From positions 1 to 64,000 of the forward strand of contig CALEPX010000021.1 in the NCBI GenBank assembly GCA_937911045.1: DNA of 64,000 nt. Reading direction: 5' to 3'. How positions within the stretch are numbered: position 1 is the stretch's first letter; every line of letters begins with the position of its first letter. This DNA comes from an uncultured Fretibacterium sp. GTDB lineage: Bacteria > Synergistota > Synergistia > Synergistales > Aminobacteriaceae. Under the pieces are notes generated by a model. The model saw nothing but the letters and a program-made list of their open reading frames with translations, was not told the DNA's origin and searched no databases. Made by a program: the position numbers and the translations under genes. Shown in pieces: positions 1 through 8,806 of this stretch.

Positions 1-1
1 C

Positions 2-526
2 GAAGCATCTGCGCCTGAGGCAAAACTTGAATCGCCTGAGATAACTTCGCAGGTTGAAGCACCAGTAACAGAATCGAAAACTGAGCAACAAACTAAGCAA
101 AATTCTAAAGGCTTCGAGGGCAAATACGATTTAACTTCCCACAAAAGATTCGTCGATGAGAACAAAAATGATTTCGACAAAATGCTTGATGAATTGGAGC
201 GAATCGGCAAAGATTTTCTCGCTTGGGAAACTGAGAAATTCACAGGTAAATTCCTCGACAAGTTCAAGAGTGATGAGCGTTATTCCGATGAAAAAGTTCG
301 TGAGATGAAATTCGATGCGTTCTTGGGCGGATTCATAAATGCGGCGGCGATGATTTTGCAGGAAAACGGCTATTCGAAAACAGCTTTGAACCGACTGGAG
401 CAAACGAAAACAGCTGTCACAACGAAAGAACGTATCGCAGAAGAAACTCTCGCAATTAAGACTCGTGTACAGGAAACTGGCGACATGGTCGATCTGTCAG
501 ATATTTTGTCGTTGATAGGCGATTGA
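2..526 (+). CDS. Hypothetical protein, 5' end outside window
   Basis: The reading frame is open from the first bases of the window to a TGA at 524-526, so the gene starts upstream and only its last 174 codons are visible. The visible N-terminal third is rich in Glu, Pro, Ser, Thr, Lys and Gln and looks disordered. From about position 140 it becomes a charged helical domain with a hydrophobic helix (FLGGFINAAAMILQENGY). I do not recognise a family. It lies 7 bases upstream of the next gene on the same strand, so the two are probably cotranscribed and may act together. A Met at 182 could be taken as the start, but the open frame before it has the composition of real coding sequence. Confidence 0.6.
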   Translation, partial: EASAPEAKLESPEITSQVEAPVTESKTEQQTKQNSKGFEGKYDLTSHKRFVDENKNDFDKMLDELERIGKDFLAWETEKFTGKFLDKFKSDERYSDEKVREMKFDAFLGGFINAAAMILQENGYSKTALNRLEQTKTAVTTKERIAEETLAIKTRVQETGDMVDLSDILSLIGD

Positions 527-533
527 TTAAAGA

Positions 534-1652
534 TTGATTAACTTGGAAGATAAATTTGAACAAGACGAGGGCTTCCAGAATCCTGAAGATAGGGCGTTCA
601 TGCTGTCGAAAATTCGCAGCGTCTTTGGTAGTGCAGCTGCTCCGGCAAAAAATCTCTTGCACGAATTACGTGAAACTCGCAAACCTGAAATCCCGGATGA
701 TATTTTGCAGCGTCCAATTTCGGATTTGATGGACAACGAGAAAATAGCAAAATCGTTTCAAAGCACGGGCGTTACGATCCGAGAATTGCTCAACACGTCA
801 CACCCTGAGAATATTCCGGCACTGAAAAAACTCGGCGCAATCGCTGAACTAGAACTTAACAGGAGGCTTAAGAAATTCAAAATGCTCGCGGAAAATTTTT
901 TCGACGATGAAGCTCCGGATATAAATCTAATCAAGAAACTCGAAACGCTGTACGGACTTAAGCGTGTCAGACTTGCTGAATTGCTCGGTACGTCTGTGGC
1001 ATCGCTGTCTATCAAGCTCAAGAAAGTCATTAACAGAGGACGTTGGCGCGGGAAAATTCTCGATGAAGATGACGAACAGGTCTTCGCGAAAATGCACAAA
1101 GAGAATCATTCACAGGAAATTTCTCATGAAAAGAAATACATGATTCTCAAAGGCGATAATCCCGAAAATCAGGCGTTACTGGTCATGTCCGATGGGAAAG
1201 TGAATTGTTGGCTGAGCGTTGACATGCCCGAAGAGCTGCGGCAATTATTGCTCGATAAACCTGAACCGGAAATTATAGACTCAGAGCCAGAGCCAGATAT
1301 TCCGGACGTTGACGAAATTATGACAGCAAACGCAACCGGAAATATTATCTCGATCATGAAAGAGAAATTTTTCTGCCCGGACGATTATCAGGGCTTCGCG
1401 AATCTTGCAGCAAAACGTGAAATGACAATCGAAGCCTATTCGGAATTTATATTCGGATTGAAGCTCAAACGCTGGACTTCTCAAATGATAACGGACACGA
1501 AAATCATAGACTTGTTCGAGAAACGCAAAAACAGAAACGGCAAAATCCCGGCTGCAGTTTCGCGTGAAAACTGGATATATCAATTCGCAAAACGCAAAGG
1601 TTTTGACAAGTTCAGCGATTTCGTGAAATTCTACGGGTACGAACCAGAATGA
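534..1652 (+). CDS. Hypothetical protein with possible HTH segment
   Basis: 372-residue protein of unknown function beginning with TTG, 7 bases after the upstream stop; there is no strong ribosome-binding site, so coupling to the upstream gene is likely. Residues about 140-172 (from ETLYGLKRVRLAELLG to a basic NRGRWRG) resemble a helix-turn-helix with a basic trailing helix, but I cannot assign a family. There is a Pro/Glu/Asp-rich linker near residues 240-262 (EPEPDIPDVDE), then a basic C-terminal domain rich in Lys, Arg and aromatic residues. No signal peptide or membrane segment is seen. A modular nucleic-acid-associated protein is possible; this is inference only. Confidence 0.55.
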   Translation: MINLEDKFEQDEGFQNPEDRAFMLSKIRSVFGSAAAPAKNLLHELRETRKPEIPDDILQRPISDLMDNEKIAKSFQSTGVTIRELLNTSHPENIPALKKLGAIAELELNRRLKKFKMLAENFFDDEAPDINLIKKLETLYGLKRVRLAELLGTSVASLSIKLKKVINRGRWRGKILDEDDEQVFAKMHKENHSQEISHEKKYMILKGDNPENQALLVMSDGKVNCWLSVDMPEELRQLLLDKPEPEIIDSEPEPDIPDVDEIMTANATGNIISIMKEKFFCPDDYQGFANLAAKREMTIEAYSEFIFGLKLKRWTSQMITDTKIIDLFEKRKNRNGKIPAAVSRENWIYQFAKRKGFDKFSDFVKFYGYEPE

Positions 1653-1661
1653 ATCAAAAAA

Positions 1662-1706
1662 CTTCCGGAGAGAGATTAATAATTCCCAATCCAGAAGCTT
1701 TTTTTT
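1662..1706 (-). terminator. Intrinsic terminator between converging genes
   Basis: Read on the minus strand, CTTCTGG pairs with CCGGAAG (7 bp with one G-U) and is followed by six T, which suits the end of ilvD. On the plus strand the same hairpin has one C-A mismatch but is followed by eight T (1699-1706), so it may also serve the hypothetical gene ending at 1652. Confidence 0.5.
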
Positions 1707-1729
1707 CGCGCAGAATTTTCGCCTGATAA

Positions 1730-3415
1730 TTATTCGAGAATTGCGCCTTTGTCCGCCGAACTTACAAATCTTGCGTAACGTGCCAAATATCCGGTCTTGA
1801 TTTTCGGTTCGGGAGCTTTCCAGACAGATTTGCGTTTCGATAATTCTTCGTCCGAAACTTTCAGCTCGATTTTGCAAGCGTCAATGTCAATGCTGATCAA
1901 ATCGCCCTCGTGAACTAACGCAATATTTCCGCCTGAAGCCGCCTCCGGTGAAACATGTCCAATGCTCGCGCCGCGTGTAGCACCTGAGAATCTGCCGTCA
2001 GTTATCAACGCGACACTCTTATCAAGTCCCATGCCGCAAATCGCCGAAGTCGGGTTCAACATTTCGCGCATTCCCGGACCGCCTTTAGGACCCTCGTAGC
2101 GAATCACGACTACATCACCCGGGTTAATTTTCTGAGCGTAAATCGCAGCAATCGCATCATCTTCGGAATCAAATACTCGCGCACGACCTTCGTGTTTCAT
2201 CATTGACGCGTCAACAGCCGAACGTTTCACAACACAGCCGTCCGGAGCAAGATTGCCTTTCAAAACCGCAATGCCGCCGTTTTTCAAATACGGATTCTCA
2301 ATCGGTCTGATTATTTCCGGATCAAGATTTTCGGACTCAGCAATATTCTCGCCTACGGTTTTTCCTGTCGCGGTTATCAGGCTTGTGTCGATCAAATTCT
2401 TCTTCGCAAGTTCTTTCATGACCGCGTAAACTCCGCCAGCACGATCCAGATCTTCCATGAAAGTATCGCCAGCAGGTGCTAAATGACACAAATTCGGAGT
2501 TCGTGAGCTAATCTCGTTCGCATCAGCCAGATTAATTTTCACGCCAGCTTCGTTAGCAATCGCAGGAATATGCAGCATCGTGTTCGTCGAACAGCCAAGT
2601 GCCATGTCAACAGCTTCAGCATTCTTGAACGCCTTTTCCGTCAAAATATCGCGTGGACGAATATTTTTCTCGACGAGTTCCATGATTTTCATGCCGGTTA
2701 ATTTCGCGAGCCTGATTCGTGCTGAGTACGGCGCAGGAATAGTCCCGTTACCCTTCAGAGCCATGCCTATAGCTTCGGTCAGACAATTCATCGAGTTAGC
2801 CGTGTACATTCCTGAGCATGAGCCGCATGATGGACAAGCGTTTTCCGTATAGTCATTTACGCCAGCTTCGTCGAGTTTTCCGGCGTGATAAGCTCCGACA
2901 GCTTCGAACATGTGACTAAGGCAAGTTCTGCGACCGTCTTTCAAATGCCCAGCCAACATCGGTCCGCCAGCGCAGAAAATCGCAGGAATATTCACACGTG
3001 CAGCAGCCATTAATAATCCGGGAACGTTCTTGTCACAATTCGGAATCATAACCAGACCGTCAAACTGATGAGCCATCGCCATTGCTTCGGTCGAGTCAGC
3101 TATCAAGTCACGCGACACCAGCGAATATTTCATGCCCGTATGCCCCATCGCGATCCCATCACACACAGCTATCGCTGGAAATTCAATCGGAGTTCCGCCA
3201 GCAGCACGAATCCCGGCTTTGACAGCTTCCGTAATTTTGTCCAAGTGCATGTGTCCCGGTACGATTTCGCTGAAAGAATTTACTACACCGATAATCGGGC
3301 GTTCGATCTCTTCGCGAGTGAATCCCAGAGCGTAAAGCAAACTCAAATTAGGAGCACGCTCAACTCCGGATTTGATATTATTGCTGCGTAGATTGCTATT
3401 TTGAAACTTCGTCAA
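1730..3415 (-). CDS. ilvD: Dihydroxy-acid dehydratase
   Basis: Dehydrates 2,3-dihydroxy-isovalerate and 2,3-dihydroxy-3-methylvalerate to the 2-keto acids in valine/isoleucine (and leucine/CoA) synthesis. An Fe-S enzyme of the IlvD/Edd family: the sequence shows CDGIAMGHTGM, NCDKNVPG and CPSCGSCSGMYTANSM with the cluster cysteines, and GRFSGATRGASIGHVSPEA near the C-terminus. I place the start at TTG 3415, preceded by GGCGGTGAAAATC, giving 561 residues, the normal family size; the frame is open further upstream, but that part lies inside ilvC and does not look like IlvD. It overlaps the 3' end of ilvC by 20 bases, which indicates translational coupling in an ilvC-ilvD operon. Confidence 0.95.
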   Translation of the reverse strand: MTKFQNSNLRSNNIKSGVERAPNLSLLYALGFTREEIERPIIGVVNSFSEIVPGHMHLDKITEAVKAGIRAAGGTPIEFPAIAVCDGIAMGHTGMKYSLVSRDLIADSTEAMAMAHQFDGLVMIPNCDKNVPGLLMAAARVNIPAIFCAGGPMLAGHLKDGRRTCLSHMFEAVGAYHAGKLDEAGVNDYTENACPSCGSCSGMYTANSMNCLTEAIGMALKGNGTIPAPYSARIRLAKLTGMKIMELVEKNIRPRDILTEKAFKNAEAVDMALGCSTNTMLHIPAIANEAGVKINLADANEISSRTPNLCHLAPAGDTFMEDLDRAGGVYAVMKELAKKNLIDTSLITATGKTVGENIAESENLDPEIIRPIENPYLKNGGIAVLKGNLAPDGCVVKRSAVDASMMKHEGRARVFDSEDDAIAAIYAQKINPGDVVVIRYEGPKGGPGMREMLNPTSAICGMGLDKSVALITDGRFSGATRGASIGHVSPEAASGGNIALVHEGDLISIDIDACKIELKVSDEELSKRKSVWKAPEPKIKTGYLARYARFVSSADKGAILE

Positions 3416-4421
3416 GATTTTCACCGCCGCCGTCGCGCCATAACATTTGTTCGCGTAATTGCTTACCGATAACTTCCATCGGGTGTTTGGCGAGTGCATC
3501 GCGCTTTGAGTTAAAGAACGTGCGTCCATTCTTGTTCTCAGCGATCCAACGTCCAGCAAAAGTCCCGTCCTGAATGTCACTCAGAACTTTTCGCATATTC
3601 GCCTTGACTTTATCATGCGGCAAAACTCTCGGTCCGGACAAATATTCGCCGAACTCCGCCGTGTCAGAAATCGAGTAATTCATCGCAGCAATTCCGCCAC
3701 GATTCACGAGATCGATTATCAATTTCATTTCGTGAATGCACTCGAAATATGCGTTCTCCGGATCATAGCCAGCCTCAACCAGAACTTCAAAACCGCACTG
3801 CATCAAGTCAACAACTCCGCCGCAAAGAACAGTCTGTTCTCCGAATAAATCCGTCTCAGTTTCCTGCTGCATTGTAGTCTGAAGCACACCGGCTCTTGCG
3901 CCGCCGATTCCAGCGATATATGCGAGCGCGGTATCAAGACATTTTCCTGACGCGTCCTGCTCAACAGCTACCAAACACGGAACGCCTTTCCCCGCAACGT
4001 ACTGGCTTCGAACAGTGTGACCCGGACCTTTCGGAGCAGCCATGAAAACATCAACGCCAGCCGGAGCGACGATTTGCTTGTAACGAATATTGAATCCGTG
4101 TGCGAACGCGATAGTTTTTCCCTCGGTTAAGAACGGTGCGATCTCGTTCTTGTACAAATCAGCCTGTTTCTCGTCATTGATCAAAATCATGATTATGTCC
4201 GCAGCTTTCGTGCATTCACTGACTGTCATGACTGTGAAGCCGTCTTTCTCAGCAACTGGCCAGGATTTCCCGCCTTTGTATAATCCGACGATTACATCAC
4301 AGCCCGAGTCTCTCAAATTCAGCGCGTGTGCGTGACCCTGAGAACCGTAGCCGATAATCGCAATTTTCTTGCCGGTTAATTTTGCCAAGTCGCAATCTTT
4401 TTCGTAATACATGCGTGCCAT
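3396..4421 (-). CDS. ilvC: Ketol-acid reductoisomerase
   Basis: Isomerises and reduces 2-acetolactate and 2-aceto-2-hydroxybutyrate with NAD(P)H and Mg, the step before IlvD. The N-terminal Rossmann fold is clear (IIGYGSQGHAHALNLRDSG, about residues 18-36), as is the MAAPKGPGH motif and the C-terminal metal-binding knotted domain with EQTVLCGG. I use ATG 4421, which gives MARMYYEKDCDLA, matching the family N-terminus, 341 residues. GAGGGAG lies 11 bases upstream; an in-frame GTG at 4433 would sit on top of this site and is unlikely. It leads the ilvC-ilvD operon. ilvB/N are not in the window. Confidence 0.96.
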   Translation of the reverse strand: MARMYYEKDCDLAKLTGKKIAIIGYGSQGHAHALNLRDSGCDVIVGLYKGGKSWPVAEKDGFTVMTVSECTKAADIIMILINDEKQADLYKNEIAPFLTEGKTIAFAHGFNIRYKQIVAPAGVDVFMAAPKGPGHTVRSQYVAGKGVPCLVAVEQDASGKCLDTALAYIAGIGGARAGVLQTTMQQETETDLFGEQTVLCGGVVDLMQCGFEVLVEAGYDPENAYFECIHEMKLIIDLVNRGGIAAMNYSISDTAEFGEYLSGPRVLPHDKVKANMRKVLSDIQDGTFAGRWIAENKNGRTFFNSKRDALAKHPMEVIGKQLREQMLWRDGGGENLDEVSK

Positions 4422-4463
4422 AAAAACAAACACTCCCTCAAAAGTTATTAATTAATTCAAAAT

Positions 4464-4472
4464 ATTGTAGCA
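4464..4472 (-). promoter_or_regulatory. Extended -10 promoter for ilvC-ilvD
   Basis: On the minus strand TGC-TACAAT occurs about 43 bases before the ilvC ATG, with no convincing -35 hexamer 16-18 bases upstream. The form matches the extended -10 elements upstream of several other genes in the window. Confidence 0.45.
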
Positions 4473-4490
4473 GAAAATTTCCGAAAAATT

Positions 4491-5523
4491 TCACGCTCTG
4501 GATTTTGCTTTAGCTTTGAGAGAATATTTCGCGATTATAAACAGCCACTTGAGTCTGCGTTCCAAGGCTTCGAGAATGCGTTTAGAACGTCGTTCGTTTG
4601 AGTGCCTTGCCGCAAAAATTATGTCGCTGAATTTGTCGATTAGCTCGTCACGATCAGAATCTTCGCCCCAAGCATTTCGTGTGTACATTTTCCAGTAAAT
4701 GCGATCTGATTGTTTTCCGGTCAAGTGCGCCCACGGTTTTGTGAGTAGAGCGTGAATCATGCACTCTTGAAAAAACTCGTCAGTATTGAACACGTTGAAT
4801 TTTCTGTCAGCGAATTTTATGTCTCCGTGAAAGAGTGAATTTAGGGCATCCTGATCCGGTGCGAGCAATAATTCCCGATTCTTCAGCATCCAATCAACAA
4901 CGAGTTCGAACAGAGAGCCACGTTCGCGTATTTTCCTCAAGTTCATCATCAAGACACCGGAATTTATGTAAGTATCATCATCACAGTCGATTAGCTTTTT
5001 TCTCATAGCGTTGAGTTTGTCGATGAAGCTTGAACCCGGAATTTCTCGAATCCCGACCAGACTTTTCTCCTCGAAGTCAATGTCCCAGAAATTCTTGATG
5101 TCCAAGTTCACGAGAATGTCGCTGTCGAGATAAATAACTTTGTCAAGATCCAAAACTTCCGGAATAAATAGCCTGAACAGCGTCCCAATCGTCCATCTTT
5201 CGGCAAATTTCCGGAGTTCGTCTGTGAGTTGAGATTTGTATTTCTCGATATTCACGAACTCGATTTCCTGCGAATATTTCTGAACTGTGCGCAAAAATTT
5301 CTCGCGGTTTTCCTGAGTGAGTGTGTCGTCGTGAAGCAAGTGAATCACAACGGGGCTTTGCGTGTTCTCGAATATCGACGTTATCGTAACTCCGGCGTGT
5401 TGAGAATATTTTCCGGATGCGTCATAAATCGCGAGTGCGACGTGAATCGCTGATTCCTGATTCCTGATTCCTGATTCCTGATTCCTGATTCCTGATTCCT
5501 GATTCCATTATCGATTGTGACAT
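4491..5523 (-). CDS. GT8 glycosyltransferase, phase-variable, out of frame here
   Basis: Glycosyltransferase family 8 (LPS galactosyl/glucosyltransferase type). The frame ending at 4491 encodes ALAIYDASGKYSQHAGV, then FRLFIPEVLDLDKVIYLDSDILV with the DxD metal/nucleotide-sugar motif (DSD), then a GT8-type region with SGVLMMNL and PDQDALN. Conserved family sequence continues upstream to about 5450, well before the first usable internal start (GTG 5348). Candidate starts ATG 5523 and ATG 5508 are in frame with each other but are followed by eight copies of a 7-bp repeat (5451-5506). With eight copies they read into TGA at 5422-5424; seven or ten copies would join them to the GT8 frame. AAAGGAG lies at 5540-5546. 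As sequenced, the gene is therefore off or makes only a truncated protein from GTG 5348. Slipped-strand phase variation is inferred; a collapsed repeat in the assembly is the alternative. Confidence 0.75.
5451..5506 (+). repeat. Heptanucleotide tandem repeat (TGATTCC)8
   Basis: Eight perfect copies of TGATTCC (GGAATCA on the coding strand), 56 bp, immediately after the likely start codon of the GT8 gene. Seven is not a multiple of three, so each copy gained or lost shifts the reading frame; no frame of the repeat itself contains a stop on the coding strand, and three copies would encode ESGIRNQ-type heptapeptides. This is the classical layout of a contingency locus. Confidence 0.95.
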
Positions 5524-5555
5524 TTTCTTACTTGTCAAGCTCCTTTCTACTTAAT

Positions 5556-7346
5556 TTACGATTTTACGCAATTCAGACCGCAAGCACCACAGCCGTTTTT
5601 GCAATCAATCGTCAACTTGCAATCATAAGCTTTGTGGCGTTCTCGCAGCAAAAATTCTTTCGTAATCCCTACATCTATGAAATCCCACGGCAAAATTTCG
5701 GATTCAGATCTTTCGCGCGTGTAATCATTCGGGTCAATTCCCAAACTTTCAAAAGCATTCAGCCAGCGATTCAGGTCAAAACATTCTGTCCAGTTGTCAA
5801 ATTCAGCACCGTTTCGCCAAGCGTGTTCGATTACGTCACAGGTTCTAACATCTCCGCGTGACAATACGCCTTCGAGAAAAGTCTGCTCGGGTTCGTGATA
5901 CGCAATCGTGATATTATGCTCGTGATTCTCGGACTTGATGAACCTGCCTTTGTCGCGTAATTCCTCGATTGAGTTCTGTCGTTCCCATTGAAACGGCGTG
6001 TGTGCTTTGGGAACGAAGCCTGAGACACTGACACTAACCGTAACGCGTTTGCGTCCCATTGAGCGTCCAAGTCTGAGAGTGCGTCTTGCAAGTTCGGAAA
6101 TCGCTCTCAAATCTTCCTGAGTTTCCGTTGGCAATCCCATCATGAAATATAGCTTCACACGTTCCCAGCCTCGGGAGAAAATTTCGCCCAGACAATTCAT
6201 GATCATCTCGTCCGTCAAGCCCTTGTTGATTACATCGCGCATTCGTTGCGTGCCAGCTTCCGGAGCAAAAGTTATTCCGCCACGACGCGAGTTTACGCCC
6301 GATAATCTCTCAGCCAAGCCGACCGAAAAGCCGTCCATTCTCAAACTCGGCAAACTTAATCTAGCTTTACGTTTCGACAATTCGCCCGACAAATTATCGA
6401 TCAGGCTCTCGATTCCGGAATAATCGCACGACGCAAGAGATAACAAGCCAACTTCGTCCCAACCAGTACTGCGCAGAATTTTCATGATAGATTCGCCAGC
6501 CTTATTCACGTCTGATTCGCGCACCGGTCTATTCACCATGCCTGCCTGACAAAATCTGCAGCCACGTCCGCAGCCCCGGAATAATTCTATCGCCGCTCTG
6601 TCATGAACAACGCTTACACTCGGAACGATCATACTTGACGGCATGAAAAATTTCTCGGAAACTTGCCGATGAATCCTGCAATTCTTGTGAATACTCGGGA
6701 TATAAACGCCCGGAATATTTTTGCAGAGTTCCAGACGTTCGGATAATTCCAGATCTTTCGCCTCACTCAGGACTTCGAGCAATTCAGGCAACACAGCTTC
6801 AGAATCTCCGACACAGAACAGGTCTATAAATTTGCTCACGGGTTCGGGCACATACGCTCCATAACCGCCAGCGATTATTAACGGGTCATGTTTTCTGCGA
6901 TTCTCAGTGCGGATTTCAAGTCCGGCGAGTTGTAAAATCGTGAGTATATTCGTGTACGCAGCCTCGTGCGGCAATGTGAACGCGATAACGTCAAACTCAC
7001 TCAGAAATTTCTTGCGTTCAACCGAGTAAATCTGCAAATCATTCTCGCGCATTTTCGCAGCCATATCTCCCCAGACTGAATACGCCCTGTCAACCAGATA
7101 ATTTTTCCCGAGCGATTTCACAAACGAGTTTATAATCTGGAAGCCGTAATAGCTCATGCCGATTTCATAAACGTCCGGAAACGTCAGGCAAATTCTCAAG
7201 CTTGCACTTTCCCAGTCATTTTCACACGAATATTCGCGCCACTCACTGCCGGAATAACGCGACGGTCTCGAAACTTGTGATAATAATTTCCATTCAGGGC
7301 TATCGAACTCGTAAAAATTTCTCTCAGTACACATGTCAGTACACAC
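5556..7346 (-). CDS. Radical SAM protein, TIGR03960-type
   Basis: Uncharacterised radical SAM protein with an N-terminal B12-binding-like half (residues about 50-200, including DVYEIGMSYYG and an IIAGGYG glycine loop) and a radical SAM core with CGRGCRFC (C259, C263, C266) for the 4Fe-4S cluster. A Cys-rich C-terminus (DCKNGCGACGLNC) may bind a second metal centre. 596 residues. Members of this family are often followed by a DUF2344 gene and RNase G; here neither follows and the next gene is the GT8 transferase. The start at GTG 7346 overlaps rodA by 11 bases; ATG 7334, four codons later, would not overlap and is equally possible. Substrate unknown; a link to tRNA/ribosome modification is only suggested by family context. 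Confidence 0.85.
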   Translation of the reverse strand: MCTDMCTERNFYEFDSPEWKLLSQVSRPSRYSGSEWREYSCENDWESASLRICLTFPDVYEIGMSYYGFQIINSFVKSLGKNYLVDRAYSVWGDMAAKMRENDLQIYSVERKKFLSEFDVIAFTLPHEAAYTNILTILQLAGLEIRTENRRKHDPLIIAGGYGAYVPEPVSKFIDLFCVGDSEAVLPELLEVLSEAKDLELSERLELCKNIPGVYIPSIHKNCRIHRQVSEKFFMPSSMIVPSVSVVHDRAAIELFRGCGRGCRFCQAGMVNRPVRESDVNKAGESIMKILRSTGWDEVGLLSLASCDYSGIESLIDNLSGELSKRKARLSLPSLRMDGFSVGLAERLSGVNSRRGGITFAPEAGTQRMRDVINKGLTDEMIMNCLGEIFSRGWERVKLYFMMGLPTETQEDLRAISELARRTLRLGRSMGRKRVTVSVSVSGFVPKAHTPFQWERQNSIEELRDKGRFIKSENHEHNITIAYHEPEQTFLEGVLSRGDVRTCDVIEHAWRNGAEFDNWTECFDLNRWLNAFESLGIDPNDYTRERSESEILPWDFIDVGITKEFLLRERHKAYDCKLTIDCKNGCGACGLNCVKS

Positions 7347-8454
7347 GATGCGCTCTCACTTCCTCAACGTAAACACTCGCAACCAAACCTAACGCGACAA
7401 AACTTGATAACAACGAACTCCCTCCGTAACTCAGGAACGGCAGCGGCAATCCAGTAACCGGTGTCATTCCGATGCTCATGCCGATACTCTCGAAAATCTG
7501 AAACCAAAGCCATGTCACAACTCCGGCGATCAAAATCTTGCAGCGAGAATCTTTGCTGTTCATGCCAGTCGCGATTATCCTGAACAGCACGATTAAGAAC
7601 AGCGCGATTAAAATCATATTGCCGATAAATCCGAACTCCTCGGAAATTACGCTGAATATGAAATCGGTGTGAGGCTCGGGCAGGAATCGCAATTTGCTCT
7701 GAGTTCCCATCATGAAGCCTTTGCCGGCAAATCCGCCAGAACCGACAGCAATTCTCGATTGAATCACGTTATAGCCAGCTCCCAGCGGATCGCGCATAGG
7801 GTCAAGAAACACAAGTATTCGCATTCTCTGGTAATCTTTCAGCACGAAGAATACCAGAAACGGAATCGTCAATGCTCCCAAACCTGCGAGACTAAGCAAA
7901 TATTTCAGCGGAGTTCCGGACGCAATCAACATGCCAAAAGATATTACAAGATACACGAGTGCGCTGCCTGCATCGGGCTGAATCAGAACCAGAATCACCG
8001 GAATCATGATTAATCCCAAACTTGCCAGAAACGTTTTCAAATCCGACGGAGGATTTCGCGTCAGAAATTTCGACATGGTTAATATCAACGAGATTTTCGC
8101 AAATTCACTCGGCTGAAATCTCACGCCGCCAAATCCCAACCAGCTCTGAGCACCCTTCACTCTCGGAGCAAGCAAGTCCGTCAAGATTAATAGCAAAATC
8201 GTCAGGATAAACAACGGGTACGCGCCTTCGAGCAATTTCCTGTGACCGATTAAAATCACGCAGAACATCGCGGCAAAACTCACAGCAACCCAGCCGATTT
8301 GTTTCAACGCAAGATTAAAGCCACGTCCAAGAAATCCTGCTCCTGCACTGTAAACGCAAATCACGCCCCATAGCGACAAAAAAAGAACACTGCTCAACAG
8401 AATCTTGTCCATTGAGACAGCGTCCTTCTTAAATTCTTCCCAAAGAAACTTCAT
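7336..8454 (-). CDS. rodA: Peptidoglycan glycosyltransferase RodA
   Basis: SEDS-family polytopic membrane protein that polymerises lipid II for side-wall elongation, working with a class B PBP. 372 residues with about ten hydrophobic segments. The signature is clear: GFIGNMILIALFLIVLFRI, then GMTPVTGLPLPFLSYGGSS near the C-terminus, and WLGFGGVRFQPSEFAKI in the middle with the catalytic-loop region. It starts 6 bases after the minE stop, so it is the last cell-shape gene of a minC-minD-minE-rodA unit that continues into the radical SAM gene. RodA and FtsW are hard to separate by sequence alone; the min neighbourhood and length favour RodA. Confidence 0.9.
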   Translation of the reverse strand: MKFLWEEFKKDAVSMDKILLSSVLFLSLWGVICVYSAGAGFLGRGFNLALKQIGWVAVSFAAMFCVILIGHRKLLEGAYPLFILTILLLILTDLLAPRVKGAQSWLGFGGVRFQPSEFAKISLILTMSKFLTRNPPSDLKTFLASLGLIMIPVILVLIQPDAGSALVYLVISFGMLIASGTPLKYLLSLAGLGALTIPFLVFFVLKDYQRMRILVFLDPMRDPLGAGYNVIQSRIAVGSGGFAGKGFMMGTQSKLRFLPEPHTDFIFSVISEEFGFIGNMILIALFLIVLFRIIATGMNSKDSRCKILIAGVVTWLWFQIFESIGMSIGMTPVTGLPLPFLSYGGSSLLSSFVALGLVASVYVEEVRAHRVY

Positions 8455-8460
8455 GAATAA

Positions 8461-8739
8461 TTAATTCTTGAACTCAATGCTGCCACGCTTAATGCTTATA
8501 ACCGGAATATTCGCGACGAGTGCGACGGCCTGCTCATCGTGATCAAGATCAATCTCGATTTTTTCCTGGTCAATGTCCATGTATTTCGTCAAAACCTGAA
8601 CTATTTCCATTCTAAGGCTTTGCAATAATTGCGGTGAAATATCCGTTCTGTCATGTATTAACACTATTTTCAATCTGTCCTTCGCTTTCTGACCTGAACT
8701 TTCGTTGCCAGAACCAAAAATCCTCTTCAAAAAATCCAT
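8461..8739 (-). CDS. minE: Cell division topological specificity factor MinE
   Basis: 92-residue MinE, which stimulates the MinD ATPase and drives pole-to-pole oscillation so that MinCD inhibits division only at the poles. The N-terminus (MDFLKRIFG) is the membrane-targeting helix. RLKIVLIHDRTDISPQLL is the MinD-binding/anti-MinCD segment, and the C-terminal topological domain includes MDIDQEKIEIDLDH. Length is normal. It follows minD with a 67-base gap and precedes rodA directly. Confidence 0.93.
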   Translation of the reverse strand: MDFLKRIFGSGNESSGQKAKDRLKIVLIHDRTDISPQLLQSLRMEIVQVLTKYMDIDQEKIEIDLDHDEQAVALVANIPVISIKRGSIEFKN

Positions 8740-8806
8740 GTATTATCTTACCTCCCGTTCTTTCCGTTCTGTTCTGCTCTTTTATGCTAGATTGATTCAT
8801 TCATTT

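Noticed and set aside
3416..3580. Extra 55 N-terminal codons for ilvD
   Set aside because: This open frame lies wholly inside ilvC and does not look like an IlvD N-terminus; TTG 3415 gives the normal length.
4441..4490. Terminator after the GT8 gene
   Set aside because: No stem of useful length was seen; the stretch is A/T-rich and holds the ilvC promoter.
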